Source: Neurospora crassa OR74A (Eukaryota; Ascomycota; Sordariomycetes; Sordariales; Sordariaceae). Taken from it: a DNA stretch of 64,000 nt. Location: NCBI RefSeq assembly GCF_000182925.2, contig NC_026504.1:2170001-2234000 (forward strand), given 5' to 3'. Numbering within the stretch: position 1 is the stretch's first letter; every line of letters begins with the position of its first letter. Made by a program: the position numbers and the translations under genes. Shown here piece by piece: positions 37,601-48,036 of this stretch. The notes beneath the pieces are model-generated. The model made no database searches. It saw only the letters and a list, made by a program, of their open reading frames with translations, and was not told the origin of the DNA.

Positions 37601-38053
37601 GACAGCCGCTCCCACATTGTCAGCGGAATGGAACTGCTCGCCGACGAGCTCATCACCCTAGGTGACCCTACCGAGATTACCCTCGTGTTGGCAAACACGC
37701 TCCGCGAAGCACTGCTTGATAAGGACCAGCAACACAACACGGCTGCTCGCTCCCTGAGTATGGGAATGCACGTCCTCAAGGAGGTGGTCGAAAGCTCGGC
37801 AAATTCCTCGACGCCGTTCACGCCCACTGAGCAGGAACTGGACACACTCGCTGGGCTGGCAGCCAAGTGCCTCGAAAGCGCTGATAGTGCGGTGCGCATG
37901 GATGCTGTGCAATTGTGTGTGGCACTACATGCGAAGGTCGGCGATCAGAGGTTTTGGGATGCGGTGAAGAGGGAGGGCGTTAGAGATGATCCGAAGAGTC
38001 TGATTACTTATTATATTGTAAGGAGGCAGCGTGAAGTTGGTACCAATGCATGA
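34643..38053 (+). CDS. stu1: Stu1 / CLASP microtubule-stabilising protein
   Basis: A single exon of 1,136 residues, near the usual fungal Stu1 length. CLASPs bind microtubule plus ends and kinetochores and promote rescue. Fungal Stu1 is needed for the spindle. An N-terminal TOG-like HEAT array (residues about 1-220) is followed by a second, CLASP_N-type array at about 290-530 (motifs WLKREESMTKLRRLIAGNA, AYGPGMDPMVEILMQTFVKL and QHIWMACQDKNVQPR). A long Ser/Pro/basic linker (about 540-880) is typical of the microtubule-binding part. It includes an SGIP at 704-707, matching the SxIP EB1-binding pattern. A C-terminal helical domain (about 890-1,130) ends the protein. No intron is needed. Confidence 0.92.
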   Translation: MAERITDEQVADLLAILRTDASVDAKANRITAVKTSIKQHNVPATCFAPLFEALHIASTAQHPVLVNAGFTTLNHLLARLARQDPKFLAKEAPHTLPVVVDKLGDQKDKFRQIAVQALTTLYKVAPVDVERSVRNIAMVGKNPRAKEMSMHWLLQTHQEQGLQFRAYVPTLMELLEDADGSVRDVAKTTVIELFKNAPNTAKSDLKRQLKNFKVRPAIEQVIVKELNNPSSSVSSHQNDMMDLDEPVMPTRAPAPASIRTNLSASVPTLASERPLTPGLDSRPEPVEPQFVNTQRELDDIFRDMHMFFDGRETEQNWLKREESMTKLRRLIAGNAVSDFHDSFLAALRALLDGIIKAVTSLRTSLSKEGCALVQDIATAYGPGMDPMVEILMQTFVKLCAATKKISSAQANATINTILGKVSYTNRLMQHIWMACQDKNVQPRLYATEWLTTMLTKMAHHKNQVEHTGGLDLIEKCIKKGLADANPGVREKMRATYWTFSGIWPARATHIMNELDLTAQKLLQKDPHNPNAHSRTETGGARPGMGLSKSVMGAPKPSVRDAIIAQKRAMASSKNQPPRPGSAMAHFSPVGTTRNVSSTSQASVASASTASAVPAPTKSAFGASSGGLSGAPMRPGKRRPEVAARPATAGPYSVRNEVPPAEPASPPSKPRIKTVTSPKTQTLVISPKKAIPRPQQGHSTNSSESGIPIPVSGISSPTKPTSAFGLRSPRSPLAPELPPSSVIASPSRVMPDPAQIPLPESSPSKDEELSLVVPGSVLPTQKTPSPTEESQQPQIAIVPIEAVEIVPDSPYRSVQVYEDPYTAGQTQPQSTYTSPVLEPKPVNEGAATSPPPQPSYDGENGHDMGEIPIPSSPERTRQNSRLLDSGISKVETKSLDVHGFRKLQGIIRDPKGGAIFTDDKFNALLSGLFEFLEAHPSEIPHVPAEKQQDVKAQILATIKLLLKKMRENFRPHVSRGLDSLLRARAAYDSRSHIVSGMELLADELITLGDPTEITLVLANTLREALLDKDQQHNTAARSLSMGMHVLKEVVESSANSSTPFTPTEQELDTLAGLAAKCLESADSAVRMDAVQLCVALHAKVGDQRFWDAVKREGVRDDPKSLITYYIVRRQREVGTNA

Positions 38054-39239
38054 GGATGTGCTTGGAGAGCTTCGCGACTCGCTGAAGACCCAATGGGCTA
38101 TGGGGATTACGATGAGGAAGTTAGTAATGGGTAATGTGATGGGTACAATAATGTGTTGTTTATGGAGAATGTACGAAGAAGAATCCATTAGATGTCATTC
38201 ATGGGGCTGTTGCTCTTGGGGGTTCGATTCTCGGTATCAAGGCTAGGGTTTTTTTTTTTTTTTTGCACGCGGATAGGATGTTGATGGAGGATGTTGTATG
38301 ATGCGCTCAGTGGTAATGGAAATGAGACAGACAGAAAAGCATGGATCAAGGCAGGCGCTGGTGCAAGAAGGAGGGAATGGCAATTAAGATTTATGTGTCT
38401 CCTTAACAGCATGGCGTTCTTCTTATATTCGCGGGTGTTTGGCTGGCTGTGTTAATTCACACATCATCAGTATATATTACATATCAACGCTGCATATTAC
38501 CTCTTGATTCACTTCCTAGATTTGGCTTTTTGATGTATTACAAGGAGGAAGAAACTATAGTTAAACTAAATGTTATAAGTACGAAAACTGCCTACTGTTC
38601 AAACCACAGGGGTATTTTAGTCTATCAAAACGTAATCCCATTCCCGCGTGAAGATTTTATCGAGAACAAAAAAAAAAAAAAAAAAAAAAAAACACACAGA
38701 GTAAAAACAAGAAAGAACATCCATAAGGTATGCCCGTTGATGTCTGTGATGAAGATTCACTCGAACCTGATTTCTGTGCCGCCCGCTTCCCATCTCTAAG
38801 CTTGTTAAATTGATGATGAAACACCGACCGACCGAGGGTGAGAACTTTTCCCATCTCACCCACCCATGACATCTAATTCGTGATAGTGTGCGTAACGCCG
38901 GTATCAAAATAGAAAAGGAACTGCTTTCCTTTCAAGTGCTGCGTAAAAGCAGCTTGAGAGTACTAGGGAAGCCGTGGGGTGAGCAGAAGGATGTGAATGC
39001 CAGATACATTCGTCATCTGCATGGCTTCAGACGCGCCGACATGTTGAGCACGCTGACTGAATGCCATTTATTCTTCTGACATGATTGACCATTTTAACAA
39101 ATAGGAGTTACTTATTCCGTCGCTGGGAGTAACAGTGTCGAGGAAAAGAGGAACTCGAAGGATCGAGGATCAGTAGGAGAGAATACTGGTTGCTCTTGTT
39201 TTGATTTAATTTGGATGACTGGAACACGAAAGGAACCGA
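38054..39239. other. Convergent spacer with two homopolymer runs
   Basis: Facing 3' ends of stu1 and the transcription factor gene. It holds a T16 run at 38249-38264 and an A25 run at 38668-38692. A GGTTCGATTC at about 38220-38229 resembles a tRNA B box but has no cloverleaf around it. Confidence 0.5.
38668..38692. repeat. Poly-A run (25 nt)
   Basis: Pure A run followed by CACACAGAG. It lies in the convergent spacer. Confidence 0.9.
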
Positions 39240-41683
39240 TTAGCCTAAAATCAACAAACCCAAAATGGAAAAAGTGTCACTGGCAATCTTACAGTTGAGA
39301 CTAATTGCTTCAAAGTACGCTTTGATAGCAGGATCTTGTTCCTCCGTCACCAGTTTGCCATCCGCCTCTCGGTGAGCTGTGCGCGGGAGGGCTTTACGGA
39401 TCGTCAAGAGCATCCGCAGCAAATCGGCGATGACATAGCCCTGCTGGGCAAAGCTTCCTGGGTCCTTTTCTAATGGCCACATCGTCCTCAGGTTGGGTTG
39501 TTCCCAGGCCTTGAAAGCCCACGTCGATTTCTCGACACAGTTCAACAGGATCAGGGTCGCAAAGTACATGCCGAAGTCGATCTTGACTTTGCTGTCTTGC
39601 AGCACTCTCTGCATGCCTGTAAGAAGGGTTTTGCTTGTAGCAGCCGCTTTCCGTTCTGCTGCCGCCGCGAGCTGCAGACAAATCGTGGTGAAAACTTCTT
39701 CGTGGGTCTCCTCCTTAATGTGACTGATGACGGTATCGTCAAGAGTGGACTTTACCGAAATTGTCCATTGGCGCTCTCTATCCAATATTTCCACTAGCCC
39801 CCAGAGTTCGAGAGATTTCTTGAGTAGTTCGTCGTTGGTCGTGCTTGCAATTTCGAGGGCGGTTTGTAGTGTAACTTGCATGAAGTTGGACGGCTCCCGC
39901 TTAATGAGCTCTGGAAGAACCTCACGCATATATGACTCGAGACGGGCAGGAACGTCTTGTGTGTCGTTGTCAACCATGATGATTGGGTAATCCAAAGGTT
40001 TATCTGACGGTACTGCCGTGGTCACCTTTCCGTCTGCTTCCCTGATCCCATCACGCTGTAAAACCTGAAGTCGCAAATGCGAAGAAAGCTCCGGGAAGTG
40101 GCACGCTTCGATAACTAGACCGTGGTTGCTAAGGACCATGGCTTGCTTGAAAGTGTTGATCCTGCCTTGCGCTAGGACGATCTGAACGCCAGCAGAGTAC
40201 AGATCGAGCTGCTCTGAGAACTTGGTACGTACACAACCAGAACGCCATACACGCGGTGACAAGACCTTGCGGCATGTGTCGCAAGGTTCTCCAGGGGAGC
40301 AAGTCTTTCGCAAAACCCTGCAGCGGATACACGCGCCAATCTTGCGCACCTCTTGAACCTGCTTTCTCCTTGTCGCATTGAACCTCGCTCGCGAATGACG
40401 GGCTTTGGAGGTTGTCTCGAGACGGAACCCGCCTTTGGTAAGCGATGCCGTTGTATGAGGAACAGAGTCGCCAGCCGGCATTGTTTGGAAAGCATCGGCC
40501 GTGTAGGTGATCTCGCCCCAGGGTTGGGAGGGCGTAGTCGCGGGGATAGATGGCGACACTTCGGGCGGACTTTGGTGGGATTGGTGGGCTTGTTCGGAAG
40601 CCGAAAGACTGCTCGCTACTGCGGCGGCGGCAGCGGCAGTCGCACTTGCGGCCTCGGCAGCGGCGGCAGCTTCTTGCCCTAGCAGCTGAGGGTCAAGAAG
40701 CCCATGGTGTAGTCGAGCAGCGGCAGCTGCGGCCATCGATATGTTGGCGGCGTCGGCATTGGCGTTTTCCTCCACCCGTAGTATCTCGTGTAATCTCTCT
40801 TCGGCGGTGAGAACTCGTTCTTCATCTGTCGGTGCAACTGGTTCGGCTGTAATGACCAACTTGTCAGTCTCCGGTGGCAAAGATAACAAAGGCGGTGTAA
40901 GCCAGACGCCCGCAACTTACGCTTTGGTTGCTCGCCCAAAACAGTATGCTCGTCGGTCTGATGTGGATGCTCTACATTTCCTTGATCCTGCACAACAAAG
41001 TGTTCGACAGATTGTGAGGTCGCGGCGCCTAGTACGGTACCCGACGAGACATTTGGGTGTAGAGGGACGCGATCGTCGTTCTTCTCGCTCATGTCAATCT
41101 GCCTCGAAACCTCGGCCAGCACTCCGAGAGCAGTCCAATCACGCTGGAGGTCGCGCTGTATCATGGGAAGATCCACTGGAGAGCCATTGACGCCATTGAC
41201 CTGGGTCGGGACCTGCAAGGGCTGTTGTACCTGGCCCTGGGCGTGCTGCGTTTGTTGTAGTCGGTGGGAAGCATGGCTCATTCCGGAGAGGGTAAAGATG
41301 GCATTAACACGGTCGGCTTCGCCAATGGCGGGACATTTCTTGGTAAGGTGGGTTGTCAAGCTGTCGAGACGGCCTCGTGGGAAGTGCTCTCCGCATCTGT
41401 GTCGGTGAAGTGGGAAGCAATCAGCATCAGAAGCATCATGGGCGGCAGCAGTGGTCGTCGACATGGTCGGGGCTCAGAGGAGGAGGGTTGGAGACTGGTG
41501 AAAAGCAAAGCGATGGAGAGCGACGACAACAATGACGACGACAGTGTTGACATTAACTGGGAGAGAAGAGTCGGTCACCGCAACTCACGATTTACAAGTA
41601 TGAGGATAACGATTGCTCTGGTCCTGCAGCTTTGGGCCTCGCTCGAAATACTGCAGAATCAGAGCATTCGGCCGTCTACCCAT
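39240..41683 (-). CDS. Transcription factor with BED-like finger and Zn2Cys6 cluster
   Basis: Three minus-strand exons, 41683-41589, 41396-40921 and 40846-39240, give 725 residues. Joining exons 1 and 2 creates a BED-like zinc finger, C30-x2-C33-x14-H48-x4-C53, within HTCKSCGEHFPRGRLDSLTT. Neither exon alone contains it. An Ala-rich tract lies at about 242-275. A Zn(II)2Cys6 binuclear cluster begins at Cys363 (C-x2-C-x6-C-x5-C-x2-C-x12-C, GACIRCRVLRKTC) and is followed by a long helical regulatory region. Such proteins are nuclear regulators; target genes cannot be inferred. The 192-nt first intron contains a tempting downstream ATG at 41464 that would remove half of the finger. The start at 41683 is preferred because it restores the C-x2-C pair and the conserved GRRPNALILQYFERGPKLQ lead-in. 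It is divergent from the Rog1-like lipase. Confidence 0.85.
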
Positions 41684-43574
41684 TGTGCCGGAGACTGCAC
41701 GGCTGGACAATCGGGGGGCATCTAGGAAGAAAGACTGGCGACTGCTTGTCGGTGAGCGATTGGCGACTGGCGCTGGCGCGGGCCGGGGGAGGGGTCTCCT
41801 GCGATGGATGGCGACGTGAAAATACTGCCGGTCTAAAAATGTTGGCGGTCAGGAAATGCGAGCACGGCACGACGAGCGGTAGAGCGGTAGAGAGAAGCAG
41901 TTGGCCCCGAACAATCCAGGAACCGGCAAAGACGGTGAGCGAGTCCGGGTGGTTGGCAAGGGTCACGTGGGGCTACGTATCTCGCCAAGCCCGCGCTAGC
42001 TCACTACTCTAGCCTTACATAAGAAAGGACCGGGGGGCCTGGACGCCCTGGAGCTCGAGCCGCCCGCATGGACGGTGTCTCTGCACCCTGGGGCTGTTAC
42101 TTACAGAGAGGTATGTAGGTAGGTAGTGTCCGGGCAAACTTCCCTTCGATGGACACTCCCGTCGCTCAGCCTATGAAGACGGGACTGAGTTAGGTCAGCT
42201 CAGTATTCACTCTGTAACAGGACGTTCGATACAACTGAAGTGACTTTATAAAGTGAGCAAGGAACTGCCTCTTCAAATGACCCGACGACGGGAGTTGCTA
42301 GGTACATAGTACAGGTGCAAGACAAGCGCGCTGGACAACTTACTTTCGTTAAATCAGCCGCATGTGCCGTGACTAAAGTTGGCACGGAATGTATCGATTT
42401 GCACCGACTTGTGTCAGTCCGAACTCACTCCAGTTCCTTTTCCTTACTGGTGACCTTGTCAAATGTCCATACCTCTTTTAACTCGCGTCAGAGGTCGTCT
42501 AATCCCCAGTCTTGCCCTCGGAACTATCGCGCTTTCGGAGATATCTACACTATGCTTGACACTCCCCAGCATTCATTTGAGACTCAAAAGAAGATGCCGT
42601 CATCATAGCTAGGCCTGGACCCCATCGCCAAGTTTGTTCCTGAGCTGTACCTGTTAGACTAAAGGGGCCGGGAACCCACACACCCACTTGGATGGAATTG
42701 TTGTCGAGACGGGAGCCACTTATCACTGCAATCCACTCTGCCATCGGACCCCCCCCCCCCCCCCCCACGCTGCCATCATCCTTGTGAGGCAATCGAAGCC
42801 CCCGAGCAGTCCGGCTGTCCCTTACCAGTACTCACTCACTGGATATCCCGCAGTTTTCTGCCCTCCTTATACGCGCATCCCCTGAATCTGATACATCCTA
42901 GCGTTTTGATTCTGGTGTCGTTGTAGCTTATCAACAACTGCGTATTCGCATCAAGAAATCAGGGGCACTCTTTTCCAGCAAATACCTACACTACAGTCTT
43001 CAGCCAAACGACCACGTCTTTAGCTTTAGCCTAACCACACTCTTAAGCCACAACCAAGTTCCCTGTGGACACGACGTTACGATCTTCACCACACAGGGTG
43101 CAACAAGACATAATATTTTTACCCCGTGCTGTTCCAATTACTTCCAGCAAATCGACAAGTCTTCAACACCGTCTGGGGAGTCCACTCCAACTCCGCGTCC
43201 TCGTGTTCCGTCTCCGTTTCCCCGGGTCCGGTTGTTGCTTCCGGGATGCAGAACCAGGGCAAGCACCTGCCAGCCGCCCCACACCACTCGACCGCTGCCT
43301 TCTTAGCTCCCGGTTAAGACCCGACAAGCCAACAACACCACATACGCTCCGTCATCACCGACATACTGCATTCCCGTTTTGGCTGCGACGTGAGGCACAG
43401 TATCATCCGCTTCATTTCGCTACGGAAGTCTTTCAAACCTACGCCTTTTATCTTGCTTAACTTGCGGAGTCATTACTACATACTGGACGGTGCCAAGTTT
43501 CGCTGGGTCTCGGCGTGTACTGGGCTTCAAGTTGGCGGGACCGATACGGCACGCATAGCGCAGGGTCGTTCAGG
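41684..43574. promoter_or_regulatory. 1.9-kb divergent spacer between the transcription factor and the lipase
   Basis: It contains both promoters and a long leader for the lipase. A CACGTG E-box lies at 41965-41970, TAGGTAGGTAG at 42115-42125, and a C18 run at 42749-42766. CT- and A-rich leader-like sequence occupies 42890-43570. No gene was recognised. Confidence 0.5.
42749..42766. repeat. Poly-C run (18 nt)
   Basis: Uninterrupted C run in the divergent spacer. Its length may be unreliable in sequencing. Confidence 0.9.
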
Positions 43575-46500
43575 ATGCTCCTCCTCCACCAGACCGGCAG
43601 CGTCAAAATCGGCGAAGTAGTCCGCTACATCGTTACTTATACCCCGTCTGCCGACCACATCCTTCCATCTCCCGAATTTCTATCCCTACGCATCAAGAAT
43701 ACTTCGGCCATTGCTTTGCGGGCTGCCTTCGTCCACGGTCCCTACACCCTTTCCGTTGCGGCTTACCCTTCTCACTTCAACCCAAATGAAAAGTTTGAGA
43801 ATCCCCGTCGCTATGGGATCCCCGAGTTTGAGCCCATGCTCAAGGCTGGTGCTGTCTGGAACTGTCACCTTGTCGTACCCGACAACATTCGTCAGTCAGC
43901 CGGTGAGGGGACAAGCAAGCACGGCCAGTTTGGCAACCCCGAAACCCGTGGTGAAAGTGTTTCATGGGTCATTGAAGTTGCCTCGCAGGTGATCTTCTCC
44001 ACTTCGGCTGCCGTTCACTATGTGATTCTCCTCGCCCGGGACGAAAAGTCTCTGAACCTCGGCTCCGTCGTTCCGGTTCTCGGAGGCCAGTTCCAAGCCC
44101 CGGAGCCGGGCCAGGTCAGCGACTTTCAGCAAAGCATTGGCAGCATCAAGGACCATCCAGCACAACCAAAAGGGGTCTTCTCGCGAGCCATACGGCTAAA
44201 GGTAGAGGATACAGGCGCATTGTGGAACACGCCCCAACTTCCAGGGTGGGATCAAGAAGTCCAGCACCGGGCCAAGTGTCACGGTGCCGATGCTCCTGTG
44301 GAGCCCGCCGTTCAGAACAAAAAGCATAAGGAACCGATAAATCCGAAGAAGCAGAAAAAGGTTCACCTGGTTGTTCTGACGCATGGGCTACACAGCAATT
44401 TGGGAGCTGATATGCTCTATATGAAGGAGAGCATCGACGCAGGAGTACGAAAGGCGAAACAAGATGCCAAGGCGCGAAGAGCAAAGGAACAAGCAGCGAA
44501 ACACCAGCGAGACACCTCGTCGTCTGCCGAGGCAGGGGGGAAAAGAGCAACTGGTGATGAGGACCAGCTGCGGGCAGATGACGGGCAAGGTGATAGCGAT
44601 GACGAAGACGACGAGGAGGTGATTGTGCGCGGCTTCTCAGGAAATGCCACCAGGACTGAAAAGGGTATCAAATATCTAGGAAAGCGGCTTGCCAAGTACG
44701 TCCTGACAATGGTTTTTCCTGATCAACCATTCATACCCACCACCAGAGCGGCGTCGCAGGCCATTGTCCACTCGCTCAAAGCTAGCAAGCAGGACGCAGA
44801 GAAAGATTCGGGGCAAAGGCGCCCTTCTTCTGGGTCCAAAAAGACAGAAAGGGGTTACAGAATCACCAAGATCAGCTTCATTGGCCATTCACTTGGCGGC
44901 CTTATACAAACATACGCAATCGCCTACATCCAGAAGCATTCACCAACCTTTTTCGATCAGGTTGAACCAGTCAACTTCATTGCCTTGGCATCCCCGTTTC
45001 TTGGCCTCAACCATGAAAACCCTTACTACGTCAAGTTTGCACTCGATTTTGGCTTGGTGGGAAGGACCGGTCAGGATTTGGGACTCACTTGGAGAGCTCC
45101 AACAATTGCGCGAAACGGGTTTGGGGCGATCATAAGCCAATTTGGAGAAAATACGCACAAACACGTCTACGGAGAATCCCAGCCGGAATCAAAGCCGCTG
45201 CTACGCATCTTGCCTACTGGGCCGGCGCATACAGCATTGAAGAAATTCCGAAACAGGACCGTATATTCCAATGTCGTTAACGATGGAATCGTGCCACTCC
45301 GCACAAGTTGTCTTTTGTTCTTGGATTGGCAGGGCTTAGGGCGTGTCGAAAAGGCTCGAAGAGAGGCCGGATTGGTTGAAACTGCTTTAAGCTTTGGGTG
45401 GGCTGAATTGACAGGGACAAATACGACGGCGCCACGAGCGAGGCCCTGGGCCCCAGACGATGTAGAGGAAAAGCCAGGTGAGGAGGGATCTGGAGACTCG
45501 ACACCTACGGGCCCTTATGATGCCCACGAGGTTCCCCAGCCGCCACCTCATGCCATGCTGGACGATGATCGAGCGAGTCTTCGATCAACTGTTGTGGCAT
45601 CTCCAGAGTCCGAGTTTCAGAAGCTCCAGAATCTTCAAAGCGCAACTACCTCGAATAACACTAACAATCCCTTCACCGGTTTAATAAATTTCTTCCGTTC
45701 TGGCGAATCGCAAAAGCAAGCACCTGCTCCACAGTCTTCCAAAGCCAACAGAATCTATCAACGAAGTCAGATTCTGAGATCAGACGACACACCTACGACG
45801 GCTTCAGCTTCTTCGCCTCGATCGCGGGTCACCACCGGCAATGAGCTCTTAGATTCGGGAGAAAGCGTCATGGCTCCGCCCAAGACGACGGTATTTGAGG
45901 CAGCTAGTGACTTGATCAACCCGAAATTACCTTCAGTTGAGTATCTCATCGATCCGTCCAAACGACCTCGCGCCATCTTCCATGATAGGATATACCATCC
46001 TTCAGATATTCCGCCCCCACCACTGAAGAAACGACCCACTACCAGCGGCTTCCGACGAAGAGCTACGGCAAGCACTGAATCTTCAAGCAGCTCCGCGACT
46101 CAAGCTCCTCAGGTTAAAACCCCAGGTAGCGAGGCGTCGTCCCCCTATGCTCCGTCACCAGGAATCTTTCCCCGGGACTCGTCATTATCACGGCATGACT
46201 ACGATGACACAGAACATACCAACCCCGATATGGACCCGTGCGAAATAGTCGACGGTTCCCAAATGCAAGTTGAGGAGAAGATCGCCAGAGCCTACCATAG
46301 GGGTCTCTCATGGCGCAAAGTGCTCGTCAAGCTGGAGCCTGATGCGCACAACAACATCATCGTGCGTCGCCAGTTTGCCAACGCATTCGGATGGCCAGTT
46401 ATTCAGCATCTCGTGGAGGCACACTTTAGCGATTCGGCAACCGCCAAAACGTCTGACGACAAGGCCACAAACAAAGAGCGCGCCAAGCCCCTGTATGTAC

Positions 46501-47234
46501 CGCCCGATGAGCATGGCTCTGAAGTTAAGGATACCGATATCAGTTCGGAGACACGGACGCATAGTAGGGGAGGCTCAACTCAAAGCGAAAGGGATGCCAG
46601 AGAGGCTGAAGACGTCGTTTCCGGCTTGCCTAGAAGCTCTACTATTGTGAGCTCTAGTGATAGAACCAAGGGCTTCTTGTCATCACAATCAGCGTCCTCG
46701 CCCTCGGGATCTCTGAGAGCCACCGAGCGGCCAAAAATCGTACGCCGAATGGACTCTGTGACGTGGAGCGATCGAGACTGGATCGAAAGTGGCGACGAGA
46801 GCGACACTGGAAGCGAGAGCGGCGGTCAGCGGGAAAACAAGAAGGATTCTGTTTTTATGGGTGGTCTATCACCGGCGGACAAGAAAGGAAAGGGGGCGGC
46901 AGCAGTTACGCCAGCAACAAACTCCTTCTCCGACCCTGCGGCGGCGGCTGACTCGGGCGGTGGTAGTGGTGACTCGACAAAGCCTGGTTTCAAGAGATCG
47001 AGCACGCTGAATTGGAACTGGACCGAGAAAATCGTCGGGAAGGGAGCCCTCGGCAGGCCAAAGTCGCCTAGGTCGTCGTCTTTGGCCTCGACCGCGGGTG
47101 GTACTACGGACATTCAAGGGTTGGGCTTGGCTAGCTCGGCTGCCCAGATTATTGGGAGACCCCAGAGTCAGGGGAAGTCGGCATTAATGCCAACGGTGGT
47201 TACTCAACATGGTCAGATGACTCGGCAGGAATAG
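43575..47234 (+). CDS. DUF676 / Rog1-type putative lipase (1,219 aa)
   Basis: A single exon. The start at 43575 (MLLLHQTGSVKIGEVVRYIV) is the conserved beginning of this family; an in-frame ATG 60 nt upstream encodes leader-like residues. An N-terminal beta-rich part (1-230) precedes the alpha/beta-hydrolase. The hydrolase has oxyanion strand VHLVVLTHGLHSN at 263-275 and nucleophile elbow GHSLGG with Ser439. The motif VNDGIVPLRTS follows, with a likely acidic residue Asp570. Yeast Rog1 and Lpl1 act as monoacylglycerol lipase or phospholipase on lipid droplets or membranes; substrate specificity here is unknown. The catalytic domain carries a charged, Lys/Asp/Glu-rich insertion at about 285-370. 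The C-terminal 550 residues are Ser/Pro-rich and disordered, except for a conserved patch (EEKIARAYHRGLSWRKVLVK). Confidence 0.9.
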   Translation: MLLLHQTGSVKIGEVVRYIVTYTPSADHILPSPEFLSLRIKNTSAIALRAAFVHGPYTLSVAAYPSHFNPNEKFENPRRYGIPEFEPMLKAGAVWNCHLVVPDNIRQSAGEGTSKHGQFGNPETRGESVSWVIEVASQVIFSTSAAVHYVILLARDEKSLNLGSVVPVLGGQFQAPEPGQVSDFQQSIGSIKDHPAQPKGVFSRAIRLKVEDTGALWNTPQLPGWDQEVQHRAKCHGADAPVEPAVQNKKHKEPINPKKQKKVHLVVLTHGLHSNLGADMLYMKESIDAGVRKAKQDAKARRAKEQAAKHQRDTSSSAEAGGKRATGDEDQLRADDGQGDSDDEDDEEVIVRGFSGNATRTEKGIKYLGKRLAKYVLTMVFPDQPFIPTTRAASQAIVHSLKASKQDAEKDSGQRRPSSGSKKTERGYRITKISFIGHSLGGLIQTYAIAYIQKHSPTFFDQVEPVNFIALASPFLGLNHENPYYVKFALDFGLVGRTGQDLGLTWRAPTIARNGFGAIISQFGENTHKHVYGESQPESKPLLRILPTGPAHTALKKFRNRTVYSNVVNDGIVPLRTSCLLFLDWQGLGRVEKARREAGLVETALSFGWAELTGTNTTAPRARPWAPDDVEEKPGEEGSGDSTPTGPYDAHEVPQPPPHAMLDDDRASLRSTVVASPESEFQKLQNLQSATTSNNTNNPFTGLINFFRSGESQKQAPAPQSSKANRIYQRSQILRSDDTPTTASASSPRSRVTTGNELLDSGESVMAPPKTTVFEAASDLINPKLPSVEYLIDPSKRPRAIFHDRIYHPSDIPPPPLKKRPTTSGFRRRATASTESSSSSATQAPQVKTPGSEASSPYAPSPGIFPRDSSLSRHDYDDTEHTNPDMDPCEIVDGSQMQVEEKIARAYHRGLSWRKVLVKLEPDAHNNIIVRRQFANAFGWPVIQHLVEAHFSDSATAKTSDDKATNKERAKPLYVPPDEHGSEVKDTDISSETRTHSRGGSTQSERDAREAEDVVSGLPRSSTIVSSSDRTKGFLSSQSASSPSGSLRATERPKIVRRMDSVTWSDRDWIESGDESDTGSESGGQRENKKDSVFMGGLSPADKKGKGAAAVTPATNSFSDPAAAADSGGGSGDSTKPGFKRSSTLNWNWTEKIVGKGALGRPKSPRSSSLASTAGGTTDIQGLGLASSAAQIIGRPQSQGKSALMPTVVTQHGQMTRQE

Positions 47235-47338
47235 GAATAGGCACCGCAATAGGCAAAAGGATGATGCGGCAGGGATGAGGGTGAAAGGATAATAATGTTG
47301 ACAGGCTTACAAGTAGTCAGGTTGCTGAGAGCCCCCGC

Positions 47339-47360
47339 GGGGGGGGGGGGGGGGGGGGGG
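47339..47360. repeat. Poly-G run (22 nt) after GCCCCCGC
   Basis: GCCCCCGC immediately precedes 22 G residues, so the short C block can pair with the G run in a hairpin, and the G run could form a quadruplex. It lies about 100 nt after the lipase stop codon, probably inside its 3' UTR. Confidence 0.85.
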
Positions 47361-47969
47361 ACCGGTTTTGCGGTCTCGTAGAGAGCATCTAGACTCCTGC
47401 TATACTAGAGTAGCACTGCTTTAGAGATGTACATTTGGAGGATCACAACATTTAATACCCTATTGTTTACTATCTGCTCGTCTGGAGGTACTAGCTGGTC
47501 GGCGTTCATTGATATAAAATACATCACATCCCCCACGATGAAAATGTAGCCCATGCACTCGTAAGACCTTTGTCTCCGCATGGGTAATAACTTTCTTAGC
47601 CTGTCTTTGGTCTAAGACTATTGTGATGTCCCTAGTATTTTGGCGCATTCAAATGGGTAACATCATATCTACACGAATACACAAAAAACAACAACAACAA
47701 CACTAACGTTTTTTATCGTACATATAGTGGCTTGATGTCCATGTGTTTGGTGAAGGTATCACACCTTACATGTATGAGCTTTTGGTGTGTTCCAGGGCGG
47801 TTCTTTTTACCTCGATAGCTTGATCATACTAAGTTGGCAACAGCTCACAGAACCCGTCTGTGCATACTCTCGAGTTCTACACTACCACATCCACCGAGAT
47901 GTTTAAAGAGTGCAAGGGTAGGTTGAAAAGCCTCAAGGGCGTCTGGCTCGACTGCTAGAGCACTGGCAA

Positions 47970-47994
47970 TCTCTCTCTCTCTCTCTCTCTCTCC

Positions 47995-48025
<31 letters not shown>

Positions 48026-48036
48026 AAAAAAAAAAA
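47970..48036. repeat. Compound microsatellite (CT)n-C23-A21
   Basis: A CT dinucleotide repeat at about 47970-47992 passes directly into 23 C (47993-48015) and then 21 A (48016-48036), ending GGGAGGG. Each block is pure. Confidence 0.9.

Noticed and set aside
34643-38053. Several antisense frames over stu1
   Set aside because: They overlap a strongly recognised CLASP frame and show no family features.
38165-38250. GGTTCGATTC resembling a tRNA B box
   Set aside because: No A box at the right distance and no acceptor or anticodon stem could be paired.
40679-41464. Transcription factor start at 41464 with read-through to 40679
   Set aside because: It reads through a clear GTAAGT...ACAG intron into the wrong frame and destroys the BED-like finger; the spliced model from 41683 is better.
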